Origin: Spongilla lacustris
Taxonomy: Eukaryota > Porifera > Demospongiae > Spongillida > Spongillidae
Length of the DNA stretch: 64,000 nucleotides
Direction: 5' to 3'
NCBI GenBank assembly: GCA_949361645.1
Contig: OX442429.1
Coordinates: 1,987,231-2,051,230, forward strand
The notes under the pieces were generated by a model. It ran no database searches, was not told the origin of the DNA, and saw only the letters and a list, made by a program, of their open reading frames with translations. The number at the start of each line of letters is the position of its first letter. The stretch's first letter is position 1. Shown here piece after piece: positions 33,473 to 44,429 of the stretch. The position numbers and the translations under genes are program-made.

Positions 33473-33756
33473 ATGCCTTCACGACAACAACAGCGGAGAG
33501 CAAAGCGACGAGCGGAATACCTCCAAAATGGAAACGAGGCTTCTAAGAGGGGGCGTGAATGTTGTGATGAGCAGAATTCCGACGACATACGAGCTTCTAA
33601 GAAGCAAAAGTATCAAGAGACTAATCGGGATTCCAAAAGGAGTGTATATTGGAGAAACCCTTCCGCTGCGCGTTCAGCGAGAAGGGCGTGATACCAGAAG
33701 CGTAAGCGTGAGGCGGAGACAGCATGCTACAACGGAATAACAACTACCGCCCAAAG
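33473..33756 (+). pseudogene. H2 basic 'ASKR' exon (best copy, one in-frame stop)
   Basis: ATG at 33,473 follows atcaaa. Reads MPSRQQQRRAKRRAEYLQNG, then repeats of ASK-R/K...Y-x-x-N, to TGA at 33,689-33,691. The same frame then reopens as YQKRKREAETACYNG and ends CAAAG before gtgagt at 33,757. The TGA would be CGA (Arg) in an intact copy. About 35% of residues are Lys or Arg, so a nucleic-acid-binding N-terminal segment is likely. No homology search was possible. Confidence 0.55.
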
Positions 33757-34121
33757 GTGAGTTGTGCATGGAATATTATGTTATGGCGCGCTTCTTTTAG
33801 ACTAGAGCAGCTGAAAAACTGACATAGCTTTAAACATTGTGTTGCTAGGTGATGACATGTACAGCTAGATTTTGTCATGTTGCATAACATTACACAGTAT
33901 TCTTACTTACATATTATTGATATAAGATGCACTATTTCTGTTACAGTTATGTTTTGCAATAACTTTGACACTGGTAATACATGTAGAAGCCACATACTAA
34001 TGTCTACCCCATGTCATGCATTATTTGTGTATACTATACAAGGGGTGACATTAAAAGTGGCTTGAACTGGTAAGTAAGTTTAAGTATTGACTGCATGCTT
34101 CCATCTCCTTAATCATTTTAG

Positions 34122-34360
34122 CTACTGCCTGTATGAACCCATGCAATGATAGTGTTCTAATGGAGTATAAGGGTGGCCTTGAAAAGGCTATTCTAAGCAA
34201 TAGGACATTGCTAGATGAGTTAAATGATGCCTTTTGCAAGACCCATCCATGGTTAGCACAAAAGGTTACCACTAGATCTGTACATGCTGCTGTTAGCAAA
34301 GTTAGCGCAGATGCATTACTTGCTAAGGCACTGAACATTCGAAGAGCAAAAGCGTGTTAA
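34122..34360 (+). pseudogene. H2 second exon
   Basis: The acceptor aatcattttag ends at 34,121. The exon reads ...MNPCNDSVLMEYKGGLEKAI, DELNDAFCKTHPWLAQK and ALNIRRAKA, open to TAA. The copy in H1 (9,089-9,705) retains the frame words but is interrupted. The predicted segment is largely helical with no known domain. Confidence 0.5.
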
Positions 34361-34418
34361 AAGATGTTCGTGCCATTAATGCAATAAAAATGATATTATA
34401 GCTGGGATAAGGCATCAT

Positions 34419-35193
34419 CAGGGGTGGATCTAGGGGGGGGGGGGGGGGTGGGGGCACCAGGGGCACGTGCCCCTCCCTTCCGGACAACTCATTAAATATT
34501 CATGAGTGTATTTTGCGTACCGCGTGCGATTACAACCGCACGAAACAGTGCCTCGGTTAGCTACAGCGCTGATACATGTACTGACAGGGGCGGGGGGGGG
34601 GGGGGGGGGGGGGGGGCATAGGGGCACGTGCCACCCTTCCGGACGACTCATTAAATATTCGTGGTGTATTTTGAGTACCCATGCGATTTATAACCGCACA
34701 AAATAGTGCCTCGGTTACAGTAGCTACAGCGCGGATACATGTACGCACTTTACACGGGAAGGGCCAATTATAAAGTATGATTACGATTATATTTGCAAAC
34801 GTGCGTATTGAAAAGAAGCGGAGATCAGTATATACTAAAAAGATTAAAAAGCCGATTGCCTCATCGCATCGCTATAAAAGCTGAGCTATATATTTTTTGG
34901 CCTACAAATTTTAGCAGTTACATTTTAAAAGTACGAACGCTATCAATTTGTACTTTGGCAATAAGTAATATGCGTGTGAAAAAATACATGCATTGCACAC
35001 GTATTAAAAATATAGCTACTATTTAACAGGCTTGCTTTTTTGCGTACTTTTCGGAGCTTTTACAATGTAAAACGCGTTAGCTTCTGGGGCTCCGCCCCAG
35101 GCCCCAATGGGGGAGCTTACAGCGCTCCCCCATACCCCCTAGCTGGGCGGGAGGGGTGCCCCCCTCCCGCACCCTTCCCGGGGCGGCGCCTCT

Positions 35194-35225
<32 letters not shown>

Positions 35226-35251
35226 TTTCCAAATTCCTGGATCCGCCCCTG
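34419..35251. mobile_element. 833-bp non-autonomous element, CAGGGG ends
   Basis: Ends caggggtggatctagg and cctggatccgcccctg, flanked by atcat on both sides (34,414-34,418 and 35,252-35,256). H1 shows the empty site ggcatcatagtgctg at ~9,748-9,762. The CAGGGG...CCCCTG ends are hAT-like, but the duplication is 5 bp, not 8. The interior has a ~165-bp unit repeated in tandem (34,430-34,590 and 34,610-34,750) and G/C runs at 34,433-34,448, 34,593-34,616 and 35,202-35,225. Confidence 0.75.
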
Positions 35252-35259
35252 ATCATAGT

Positions 35260-35668
35260 GCTGTCTCAGAACCCTATTTCTATTATACCTCTTACAATCA
35301 CACAAAACAGCATGGCCTACACTGTATACCAATAGACCTCAATGGTAGGTGTGTTATCAGCTGATTGTCCAAGCAGATTCATTTGCCTAAAATAGGCAAC
35401 AATGAGTGAGGTTGGGCCTCATGATACCCTCCACCTTGAGTGGATAATACATATATGTCTGAGGCATATATGGGGGACCTATCCTCAATGGCAATTGAAT
35501 CAAATCACAAAGAAGGTAACCCCAGGAGTTTATAAGTGTGATGTTGTTTGCTTCAATATATTCAGAAACAAACCACAAAACATGATGTTGCTAGGCAGTG
35601 ACATGTTCAGTGTTGCTACAGCTGGACATGGGTATGCAATGGTGGGTACTTCTGCACAGCTGGTATAA
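35260..35668 (+). pseudogene. H2 downstream coding remnant
   Basis: Partner of 9,720-10,132. The open part (35,402-35,668) reads MSEVGPHDTLHLEWIIHICL and RHIWGTYPQWQLNQITKK. Upstream stops and frameshifts separate it from the previous exon. Function unknown. Confidence 0.4.
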
Positions 35669-35819
35669 ATGACTGATCCTTTTCTCTCTACCACTAACCA
35701 AAACAAGTGTCTATGACACTACTGAGTTACATAAATGCACACACAAGTAACAGGTTCTGAATGCACTTTCCTGTACTACATGTAGAAGGCAGGTACACAA
35801 TGTCATACTGGTACCTGGC

Positions 35820-35868
35820 AGGTACCATACAGGTACCATACAGGTACCATACAGGTACACAGGTACAC
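35820..35868 (+). repeat. caggtaccata short tandem repeat
   Basis: Four units of ~11 bp (caggtaccata) just before the H2 hairpin, absent from H1. Confidence 0.85.
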
Positions 35869-35901
35869 CCTGGCAACCCAATGTAAAAAATAATGAAGGA
35901 A

Positions 35902-36187
35902 ACAAGATATAAAAAACATTCTCTCTGAGAAAGTTGGTGGTATATAGGATTTGAAGGCAATGGTGGTGTAAAAAGGAAGGGAAAAAGGGATCAACGATGA
36001 TACGAAATTTTTTTAAGTCCTATTTTTAGCAACGAAAGATGTACGTACTACAAAAGTGCTAAATATAGGACTGTTAAAAAAAATTTGTATCATCGTTGAT
36101 CCCTTGTTCCCTTCCTTTTTACACCACCATTGCCTTCAAATCCTATATACCACAAACTTTCTCAGAGAGAATGTTTTTTATATCTTG
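35902..36187. repeat. Terminal hairpin of H2
   Basis: Same sub-type as the H1 hairpin, with inner arms gggatcaacgatgatac and the inverse. Confidence 0.8.
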
Positions 36188-38130
36188 TTAATATCGAATT
36201 GTCTCAGTAGAATTATTTGTTTTAACTCTTTGGACGCCATGCTAGTTAATATGCATGCATTCATGCATATGCACGTCATAACCGTTATAATATACAATGA
36301 CATTGTAAACAAAAAGTGTGGACTAGTCTACTTACAAGGTTACAAGTGTAGCAACTACACAGTGGTTTAAGATGCAGACATTGGGCTAGGATATGACCCT
36401 AATGTTTTTTTACATAATTTAACTCAAAATAGTCCAAAATATCAGATATTATTAAAAATATGAAAAATCAGTTTCTTTTAGAATGTTGAAGCTAAAAACA
36501 GATGAAAAATTTGAGCTCTAACATCAACGTCTTTATACTCGACTACACATTTAATGGAACAAATGGGAGGAAGAATGAATATGTGGCTAGATAGCGTTTT
36601 CTCGTGCCTTTCGAAAGATACCAAATTTGTTACAGTTTTTGTCTTAATTAATTGGAATATATCTTTTTTGCGATGAAAGGCGGGCAAAACGAGGAAAAGT
36701 TAGATTGTACCGCCTAACTTTCCTCGGCGAATACAAGCGAGGGTCCAACAGAGAAGACAGACAAATTAGATGCATTATGTTATGAGTTGGCACCCCCAAA
36801 ACATGTGCCGATAACGCCCCGCTTTCTATATGGGACCACCATAAAGACTTCTACAACATCGATACCGTTTGTGTTTTTGCCAATAATTGCTAATAACGCT
36901 CGCGCGCGTAAACTTAATCGTATGTGTTCGATCGATGGCCATGACAGAAAAGCACAAAATAACGAACTTAGAAGCTCACACCAGGTATGTTACGAAGTTT
37001 AAGAGCAACACTGAAGCAGCAAGACAGTATTTGGATGATGAAGGGGCTTAAAAAAAGGTAAGGAAAATTGAAAAGAAGTGGGCGTTCCGTTTTCTGTCGC
37101 TGCGATCCAAATGGATCAATACGAATAAAGGAAAATCCAAACGGAGTAAAATAAGGGCCTTTCATAAGAATTAAGTGTTTTATGAAGCAATAGATAGTTC
37201 CAGTGCAGAAGCATGCGCATTAGTGGACACAAGCATGTCAGGTGAAGGGTCCAGTGGCAGAGATAGCTAAGATGTGCCACAAGGTGAGAAAGAAAGTTTG
37301 CTATCTCCCTTAGATATAGTTAGTCCATGCACGTCAAAGAAACAGGAGAATGCAGGCATTGAAGTCTTTAATTCAGGAAGAAGCAGAAGAAAACAATATT
37401 ACTCCATCTCAGCTATTAGGATACCTCTTACACAAAGAGAACTACGTTATATTAAAGATAGGCCTCTAGCTGCTGTTGGCATGCAGTTATTCCACAAGGA
37501 ATCTGTTGACAAGGAAATTAGCTTGGATGATGGTCTCTACATGCTGTCACAATACAAACTTGGTCCTACCAGCTACACAAGTCTGAGGCAGGATCTTAAA
37601 CTACTGAAAAGTTGAGCTACCTGCATGTTCATTACAAACTCATGCAACACAAAAACCATGCGATAGCTTATACACCTATTTTATTGAAGTGTTAACTGAT
37701 CTCATTTGCATCAATGTGCTAAAATATAAGGCTTGTAGTGTACTTTGGGAAATGATAATAAATCTTGAGAAAAATAACATATCTTATATCTTGAATTCAG
37801 TGGTTTGATTATATCTATTAATATTTAAGTATAATTTAATAATATTTTTAATAAACATTCTCACTACTATAATAGCAATATTGATCCTAATTTAAAGTAC
37901 ACAATTCAAAAATGTCTGCATCACCCCTGGTGTTAAACCACTGTAAACTATTTGCGTGCGTGCATCATGAAGTTCCACACTTTTTATTTACAACTTCATT
38001 GTAAAATCCATAACGGTTATGACGTGCATATGCATGAATGCATGTATATTAACTAGCATGGCGTCCAAAGAGTTAAAACAAATAATTCTACTCGATCAGA
38101 CAATTCGATATTAATATCGCAGAAATATGA
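36188..38130. repeat. Inverted-repeat block between the lectin copies
   Basis: Arms 36,190-36,400 and 37,905-38,125 are inverse copies (shared: actctttggacgccatgcta, gcagacatt, tgcatgcattcatgca). The same sequence recurs at 38,275-38,480 (forward) and 32,640-32,830 (inverse), so it is a segment of the ancestral lectin upstream region present four times. 36,400-36,930 has a short hairpin around 36,690-36,740 and otherwise nothing. Confidence 0.65.
36935..37615 (+). pseudogene. 226-codon frame with three in-frame TAA codons
   Basis: ATG at 36,935-36,937 (MAMTEKHKITNLEAHTRYVT...). The frame is continuous to TGA at 37,613-37,615 except for TAA after ...LDDEGA, after ...IRAFHKN and after ...SSGRDS. 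The C-terminal part is open for 113 residues (ITQRELRYI-like: PLTQRELRYIKDRPLAAVGM). All three stops are TAA, one C-to-T step from CAA (Gln). Coding composition persists on both sides of each. Other genes here use normal stops, so I read this as a pseudogene inside a repeat, not a code change. No family recognised. Confidence 0.45.
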
Positions 38131-38131
38131 G

Positions 38132-38254
38132 AGCACTATACACCAAACACACAGTACCACCCACACAAATCTACACAGGAGGTTTGACGGTGATGATGAA
38201 TATTTAAACACATAAAGCGCTTCTCATGCACACATGAATTGTTTGGTGTAGTGC
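38132..38254. mobile_element. ~123-bp MITE, copy 2
   Basis: Ends agcactatacaccaaaca and ttgtttggtgtagtgc; inverse counterpart of 32,834-32,952. Confidence 0.7.
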
Positions 38255-38768
38255 AATTATATTGCTATGCAACTTTAATTAATATCGAATTAACTCTTTG
38301 TACGCCATGCATGCTAGTTAATATACATGCATTCATGCATGCATATGCACATAACATGTTATGGATTTTACCATGACAGGATACATAAAAAGTGTGGACC
38401 TTCATGATGCACTCATGCATGCAAATAGTTGCGTAACCTTATACATGATTGGTTACTACAACTGTAGTAATTACGTTTTTTTCTTAAGAATAGATGACTT
38501 CCCTAATTCATCACTCCATTTATTTACTCCAAAAACAGGAATGTGTAACCCACATAAATGCAGATCACTCCATCTCCATCTAGCTGCGTTCATAAATGGG
38601 TTGTTACAACACTAGATGTGCTTACACCTCCAGTGCCTAACACAAAATGCTTACAAGTTAATTCTCCATGGTATGAAAGTGTAATGGGCAATTCCAAGTA
38701 TGTTTTAAATTTTATTCACAAGCGAGGGTGGGTGCGTGAGGAGCGTGCCCCTTCTTTGACAGCAAGGG

Positions 38769-38780
38769 TATATAAAAAGG
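38769..38780 (+). promoter_or_regulatory. TATA box of lectin L2
   Basis: tatataaaaagg, 40-50 bp upstream of the first ATG (38,820). This places a transcription start near 38,800. The box is deleted in L1. Confidence 0.7.
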
Positions 38781-38819
38781 CTACAACCTTCATTCAATTC
38801 ATCAGTGATCTTCGCAGCA

Positions 38820-39539
38820 ATGCACGTGACAACGTCTTGGTGCATGGTTTATCGCGTGCTTTGCGGCGGTTTATGGTCAGAATTGGGTCCAGGTACCCGG
38901 AGGGCTGAAACACATCTCGGGATCCGTCAACTACGTCTGGGGATTAAACTCCGCTGACCAAATCTACAGGTGCCCAAACCCGTGCACCGGGCAATGGGTC
39001 CAGATCGATGGAGCTCTGAAGCAGGTCGACGCGGGAGACCACGAAGTGTGGGGAGTTAATAGCAATAATGACATCTTCAGGCGGAAAGTTGACGGCAGTT
39101 CATCGTGGATCTGGGTGCCCGGAAAGCTGAAGCACGTGAGCGCCCTGGGAACTGTTACATATGGGGAGTCAACTCCAACGACGATATATTCAAGTGCAAG
39201 AAGCCCTGCACAGGATCATGCAGGATGGGTGCAGGTTCCGGGAAAGCTAAAGCAAATCGACGGAGGATATATGACTACGTCTATGGCGTGAACAGCAACA
39301 ACGACATCTATACTCTGCCAGTGGACGGGAGCGGAAGTTGGAGGCAGATCCCGGGTAAGTTGAAGCATGTCACCGCATCTGAAACGCATTCAATATTCGG
39401 AACTGGTCCTGACGATACCATCTGGAGGTGCAAGAAGCCTTGCGTGGGAGAGTGGGAGAAAATCGATGGCGGTTTGATCAACAACCTTTACGGAGTTAAC
39501 AGCAACGACAACATATATCGTAGTGCTCTCGGACTTTAG
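38820..39539 (+). pseudogene. Tectonin lectin L2 (six-bladed beta-propeller), frameshifted
   Basis: Six ~37-residue tectonin repeats: QNWVQVPGGLKHISG..., QWVQIDGALKQVDAG..., WIWVPGKLKHVSA..., GWVQVPGKLKQIDGG..., SWRQIPGKLKHVTAS..., EWEKIDGG.... Each is followed by a V-x-G-V-N-S-N/D-D-x-I-(F/Y) strand, and paired Cys lie in CPNPC and CKKPC. About 220 residues fit fish-egg lectin and tachylectin-1 relatives, secreted sugar-binding defence proteins. A hydrophobic stretch (AWFIACFAAVYG) before QNW looks like a signal peptide, but the ATG at 38,820 is in another frame and TGA precedes in the right frame. More frameshifts lie near 39,155, 39,220 and 39,265. Either a pseudogene or sequence with indel errors. 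Confidence 0.85.
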
Positions 39540-39627
39540 GCTGTGCGTGAATGCATGCATGCTATATTAAATCGCGTTAGATTTGTAGTGGATACATGCA
39601 CGCATGTATGCATATGTGAGCGAATGC

Positions 39628-39633
39628 AATAAA
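39628..39633 (+). terminator. AATAAA polyadenylation signal of L2
   Basis: About 90 bp after the TAG stop. The flanking sequence gcatcaaccgcgcgatat is shared with the L1 3' end at ~12,025. Confidence 0.7.
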
Positions 39634-39710
39634 GCTGCATCAACCGCGCGATATCCGGCTGAAACTTGCGCTGTAGTTATATTATCCATTCTGTCAGTAC
39701 CGTATTTGAG

Positions 39711-39885
39711 GGGGGGGGGGGGGGGGGGGGGGGGGAATGCAACCGGGACGGCTGCCCAGGGCCCACTGCTTTTTGAGCGACCCCGCCGTGTTCATAAAGA
39801 TTAGATATTCATGTTTATCTGGGGCCCCACGAAGCTTAAGGCTAATTGCCCAGGGCCCACGACAGTCTAAATCCGGCCATGCATT
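39711..39885. repeat. G-run and probable transposon fragment
   Basis: A 25-bp G-run, then two occurrences of gcccagggcccac (39,757 and 39,848). Such sequence is common at the ends of decayed DNA transposons, but I could not pair the ends. Confidence 0.4.
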
Positions 39886-40727
39886 ATTAATTCAATAAAT
39901 ACCATGCAGATCAGCTAGGTGATAGTTTATACATAACATATACCCAATTGCACTGAATGGTGGTTTTTATATATGGTTTATTAAGTCCTTATGGTGATTT
40001 GAGGGCTTCAAGTAAGAGTTGTTTGTGAGGGCTAGATTGTCAATGTTGCACTTAATCGAATTCTATTTCTGGCCTAAATTTAGCGCGTCGCGAAGTATTG
40101 AAAAATGAAAAATGAAGTATCGTCGTCTTTATCAGGACCCACGGTAGTGGGTCCTATGTAGGATTGGCTTCGTGGGCGTGGTTTTCGATCGAGCGTTTTA
40201 AAACGGTAACGAAGCGTCGCCAACTCGCATACATGTATAATCCATCACAAATACTACAGATACGCATATATAACGTGAGCTTCGCTAAACAGTGCAGTAT
40301 TCCGCCATTTAATTTTTGTTCATCTCCTCCTCTTCCGTTCATCACGTATAACTCGCGACAAGAACGTCGTAAGAAGACGAGATTATAGCTTCAAAAAGTA
40401 GCATTTTGTTTCCAAACGTGCCCTTTCCGGCATACAAATAAGATTTACAGTTGTTAGCTGGTGATGAAATGCCGTGAAATCCACAAGCAGGTGTAATTCA
40501 TTATCGGTGAAAATTCTCGGGTTCCTATCAGTAGTGATCAGCCAGCCTGTCAGGCCAGAGACCTAGCCTGCCCTGTCAGGCCAGACCACGCCCCCTAGAT
40601 GCACCAATACATGCATGCCGGCATTTACAAAACTACCTCAATATTAACTCACATTTGTTCAGAATTGAACTATATAGACTCTAGTAAGGTGCAACAGTAT
40701 AAAATAGCAACATGCAGCACTGTATCT
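39886..40727. other. Intergenic stretch, nothing firm
   Basis: Contains a short GA-rich segment near 40,350-40,400 and repeated cctgtcaggccaga words (40,544-40,585). No gene seen. Confidence 0.35.
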
Positions 40728-42569
40728 GTTATGCGCAAAGCGTGGATTTGCGCAAACCCGGGATTGTCCTGCGCAAACTCTGGATCCATGGTTTGTTTGC
40801 GCAAACTCGAGATTGCCCTATTTTAACCCAATCAACTCGCGTATCTCGTAATGTTCAATTGAACGAAGGCACAAAAGTTGTATCGACTACGCCAGAGCCT
40901 GGCAGAGCCGTTGAGCGAACACACAGATAAGTTGAGATAACCTGTCGGTCTGTCCTGTCTGTTCTCCAACCTATTTGGGCTTTTCAAGACGGTAAGTTAA
41001 TTGTGTGGTAGGCATTATTAAGAGCGGATCGATTGATACCCTCAATAGAACACTTTCTCGTGATGGTTCTAAAAGGCCCAGTGGCTTCGCTTGAATCCAG
41101 CTTATGGGCGCACGCTAATCACGATAGTGGGTGAAAGTCGTATCTGTACTGTCAATATGTAACTCGCCGGCTCATCACGATACATAAAATTTGAAGTTAA
41201 AAAGTATGTAAACTGTAGTACAGCCGTATTTGTCAAAAAGGAAATCAGGGAGCTAGTTTGTTGGGAAGTTGCGCTTATAAATGGGATTAGTACCGACCGT
41301 TTGAAGTTTTGGGTGAAGTTGCACTTCGACGCTGACTCTGTGATGTGCTCTGTTCACCAGCTAGCATTAGAAACATGTGACGTCGTCATTAAAATCTGTT
41401 ATAACACCACCGTGCTAGCCGTGTTAGTAAATTGCATGGTGTATGTGGAAGATTTTTTAAAGACAGTGTCAACAATGAGGTCATGTATTACATGTTACAA
41501 AAAAACTCTTACTCATGCATGTACAGAGAAAATCGTTAATTTTACGTGTATGTATCTTTGAATGTCTTCCATGGTCTACTGGTGTGGATATTCAGTTTGT
41601 GAGGATGCTGGTCTGTCATCGAGAATGGTCGAGTCACCAGGCCAGTTCTTTACAAAACACTACAGCAAAATCTAGTCAGTGCCACTAAAATCCATCAGGA
41701 TTAAAAGTACTAATCTATATTGTAGCCTCAAGTGCATTTTCAAGTTCTGATTTTATCTACAAGGTTTATCACTGATGATTGAATAGGTATGGACCAATCC
41801 TGCTCTTCAGAGCCAATCAGAGGAGAGGGGCAAGGAGGTGGCCTAGCTGGAACCTTGCACCAAATCAATTAAAATTTGCCAAAATATTACAATGGGGGCA
41901 CTTTTATTGCTGATTTTGTAAAGAACTGGCCTGGTGACTTGACCATTCTTGATGACAGACAAGCATCCTCAAAGTCTAGGACTTGAGGAATGAGAAATGA
42001 TAGTTATTCAATGGAAATTAGTCTTGGGCTGATTGGCATGAAATTAAGTAATTTATACACGCAATGCCAATTAAAATCTTGATGTCTCCATATATTTTTG
42101 CAGGTACTGGAGATGGTGAGGAAAAAGTAATATCTCAGAGGAAATGTATTTGGTAGCATTATTGGACACTTGCCAAGCAACTGTATGAAGGAAGACATGA
42201 AGAACTGCTTGTCAAGATGTAATGAACCCTGACCACATTTTCAAGATTGTGCTCAGTGTCTCCTCAGTAGAGAACAATTGTATTTGTACTCCATAGGCCT
42301 TTTATTTGTACTGCAAACGCATGTTATTTGATATAAAGTAATGTGGATGTACTCATTATTCGTTACCCATCGCTAATAAAATATATTACATGCAGACATG
42401 TCTGATCTATGCTTTGCGCAGAGCAATCCCAGGATTGTCCGGATCCATGCTTTGCGCACGAGCAATCCCAGGATTGCGCAGCCAATCCATGGTTTGTACC
42501 ACAAACCATGGATCCAGGGTTTGCGCAGGACAATCCCGGGATTGCGCAAATCCACGCTTTGCGCGTAAC
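40728..42569. mobile_element. 1.84 kb TIR element rich in GCGCAAA words
   Basis: The first 68 bp (gttatgcgcaaagcgtggat...) match the inverse of 42,501-42,569 with few mismatches. The words gattgcgcaaa, ggattgtcc and ggatccatg are repeated 2-5 times near both ends. The right end carries a further palindrome around ccatggtttgtaccacaaaccatgg-type sequence (42,487-42,512). No target duplication found; no transposase. The 86-residue frame at 41,301-41,561 is unrecognised. Confidence 0.7.
41597..41971. mobile_element. ~375-bp MITE nested in the TIR element
   Basis: gaggatgctggtctgtcatc ... ccaggccagttctttacaaa at the left is mirrored by tttgtaaagaactggcctgg ... gatgacagacaagcatcctc at the right. 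The arms are ~60 bp. Target duplication not clear. Confidence 0.65.
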
Positions 42570-42796
42570 ATATATAGTATGCATATTAGTTATCAGTTAT
42601 AACGCCAAGGGCATATTCCATGCTCATGACCAGCTGCTCATGACATTATACATGTGATTCACACAATAAGAGATACATGTGCACACATGCCACCTTATAT
42701 GTATGCATTCCGTAACTTTCCTCTCCCATCTCTACGCAGACAAACATCAGTGCACAAATTATTTGGATAATTTTCCTATTCCATAAAAATTACAAG

Positions 42797-43000
42797 GAAT
42801 ATGTAGTGAACATGAGTAGTATAGTTCTCTGGAAACTCTCTGCTGCACTTTATCATAGTGGTTTACAAATTCCTCTCCCATCAAACATGCATAAGAACTT
42901 CATTATAATTTCTCTAATGCTGATTTAACAGGAATTTGTAGTGCACATGAGTAGTATTTCACTGGAAACTCTCTGCTGCACTTTATTAACAAATTCCTCC
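42797..43000 (+). repeat. Tandem duplication, ~136-bp spacing
   Basis: gtagtgaacatgagtagtat ... ctctgctgcactttat ... acaaattcctc occurs at 42,803-42,873 and again at 42,939-43,000 with few differences. 43,000-43,839 holds nothing recognisable. Confidence 0.7.
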
Positions 43001-44049
43001 GGCCTGGAGGAGAGTACTGAAAAATCAGTTAGGGGAATTTGAATAGTAATTTACACTTGGCATTTAGAGAGTTAGTCATCTGGTACTACCAATAGAATAC
43101 ATGAGAAGTATAGTCACTTTATATTATGCATGTGGCAATTTTGAAGGAACCTCTTGAGATGCATGCAACATATTCAAAGAAGGTTAGACTGTCAGCAAGA
43201 ACTCGAAGCAGCACATCATGCATGTACTAAGAGTTTCATGCTAAGATTTTCTGAGAGTCGGGATTTGCAATGCATGCATGTAAAATACTGCGATTTCTTG
43301 GCTGTTAACTTAAAATAGTCTTTTCTTTTTTGGCACCATAGATATTAGAATAAGTATTGCTCTAATTTCTATGTTAATTGGCACTGAGACCAATATTGTC
43401 TATTTGGTCTTTGTACTGAATCCCGTTCGATGTGCGTAAAGGGATTTAAAGTCTAATGTACCGGACCGTCCGGACGTCATGCATCCCGGGGTACGTTTGT
43501 CTACCGCGGTGTACAGAAAACTGATAAATTTATTCCCGTTCTGCCAGTTTAGCATCCGTTTTACATTTGACGGTGCAGGCTCGTTGTACAGGTCCTTTGG
43601 AGCTTGGCCTGAAATTGTCAAGCTCTAATTATTCCTCGGTCCCAAGATATAGCGCGTCAAAGCGAATTAAGCTATTTATAATTTCGATTCGCCGCCACGC
43701 GTATAGTTACGATAACTTTAGTAACTCGACAAAACTCGACCTAGCGTGGCTGATAATCATGTAAAGGACGTTTGAACCATGTTTTAAGTCCTAGACGTGT
43801 TATTTGCCACGCCCATAATTGGCCGCACCAACTTTGGGCTAGGGTGTGTAACCTCCCCTGAATAATAAAAATCGATTTTTCAGAATACTTTTAAAACACT
43901 AATCGATTTTTCAGGTTTTTCTGGATCTGAAAATCGATTTTTCCGAATACTTGAAAAAAGAAAATCGATTTTTCCGAATAGGTTTTGACAATTTGCCAGC
44001 CGAATACCTAGGTTATTCAGGTTTTCTGCTCACTGAGCCACCTAAATGT

Positions 44050-44310
44050 ACACATCACACCAGATACCCCCTACAGCTAAACTATAACACCAGATGCCCT
44101 CGGCACACAAACACACTTACCCCCATCACACCAGTGCCCTCATGAGGCACACAACCATAGTTACCCCCATCACACAACAACAGCTACCCCCATCACACCA
44201 AACACCCTCCTACAACTACCCACATTACACCAGATCAGTACAGCCAGCATCCACAGCTACCCACATCACACCAGATGCACTCAGAACACAACCACAGCTA
44301 CCTACATAGG
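44050..44310 (+). repeat. Minisatellite inside Ha
   Basis: Six or so ~40-bp units on the theme acccacatcacaccagat-gc-ctc-acacaaccacagct. The inverse array lies in Hd at 48,420-48,680. The Pro/Thr/His-rich frames are by-products. Confidence 0.8.
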
Positions 44311-44429
44311 CCTACATGTAAATCGCTTGGCCTAACCACATAGCGTGTCTGAACTGAGTTAGCGTGGCCACGCTGAGGTCTACCTACATATCGTACCCGA
44401 TGCCAAAAGTAAAATAGAACCATGCATGC

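Larger units (their letters stand above)
32966..36187 (+). mobile_element. A/T-inserting family, copy H2 (long form)
   Basis: Leader, basic exon, intron, second exon, further coding remnant and 3' hairpin, in the order seen in H1. The 5' palindrome is missing (aactctcatatagaatttg follows ctatgcag directly). The empty site is visible upstream of L2 (gctatgcaacttta-attaatatcg, ~38,264-38,287). It ends cttg, followed by T. The 833-bp insert at 34,419-35,251 came later. Confidence 0.7.

Noticed and set aside
36935..37615. Alternative genetic code from the in-frame TAA codons
   Set aside because: The LINE, Ginger and lectin genes in the window end at ordinary stops and read normally, so decay is the simpler explanation.
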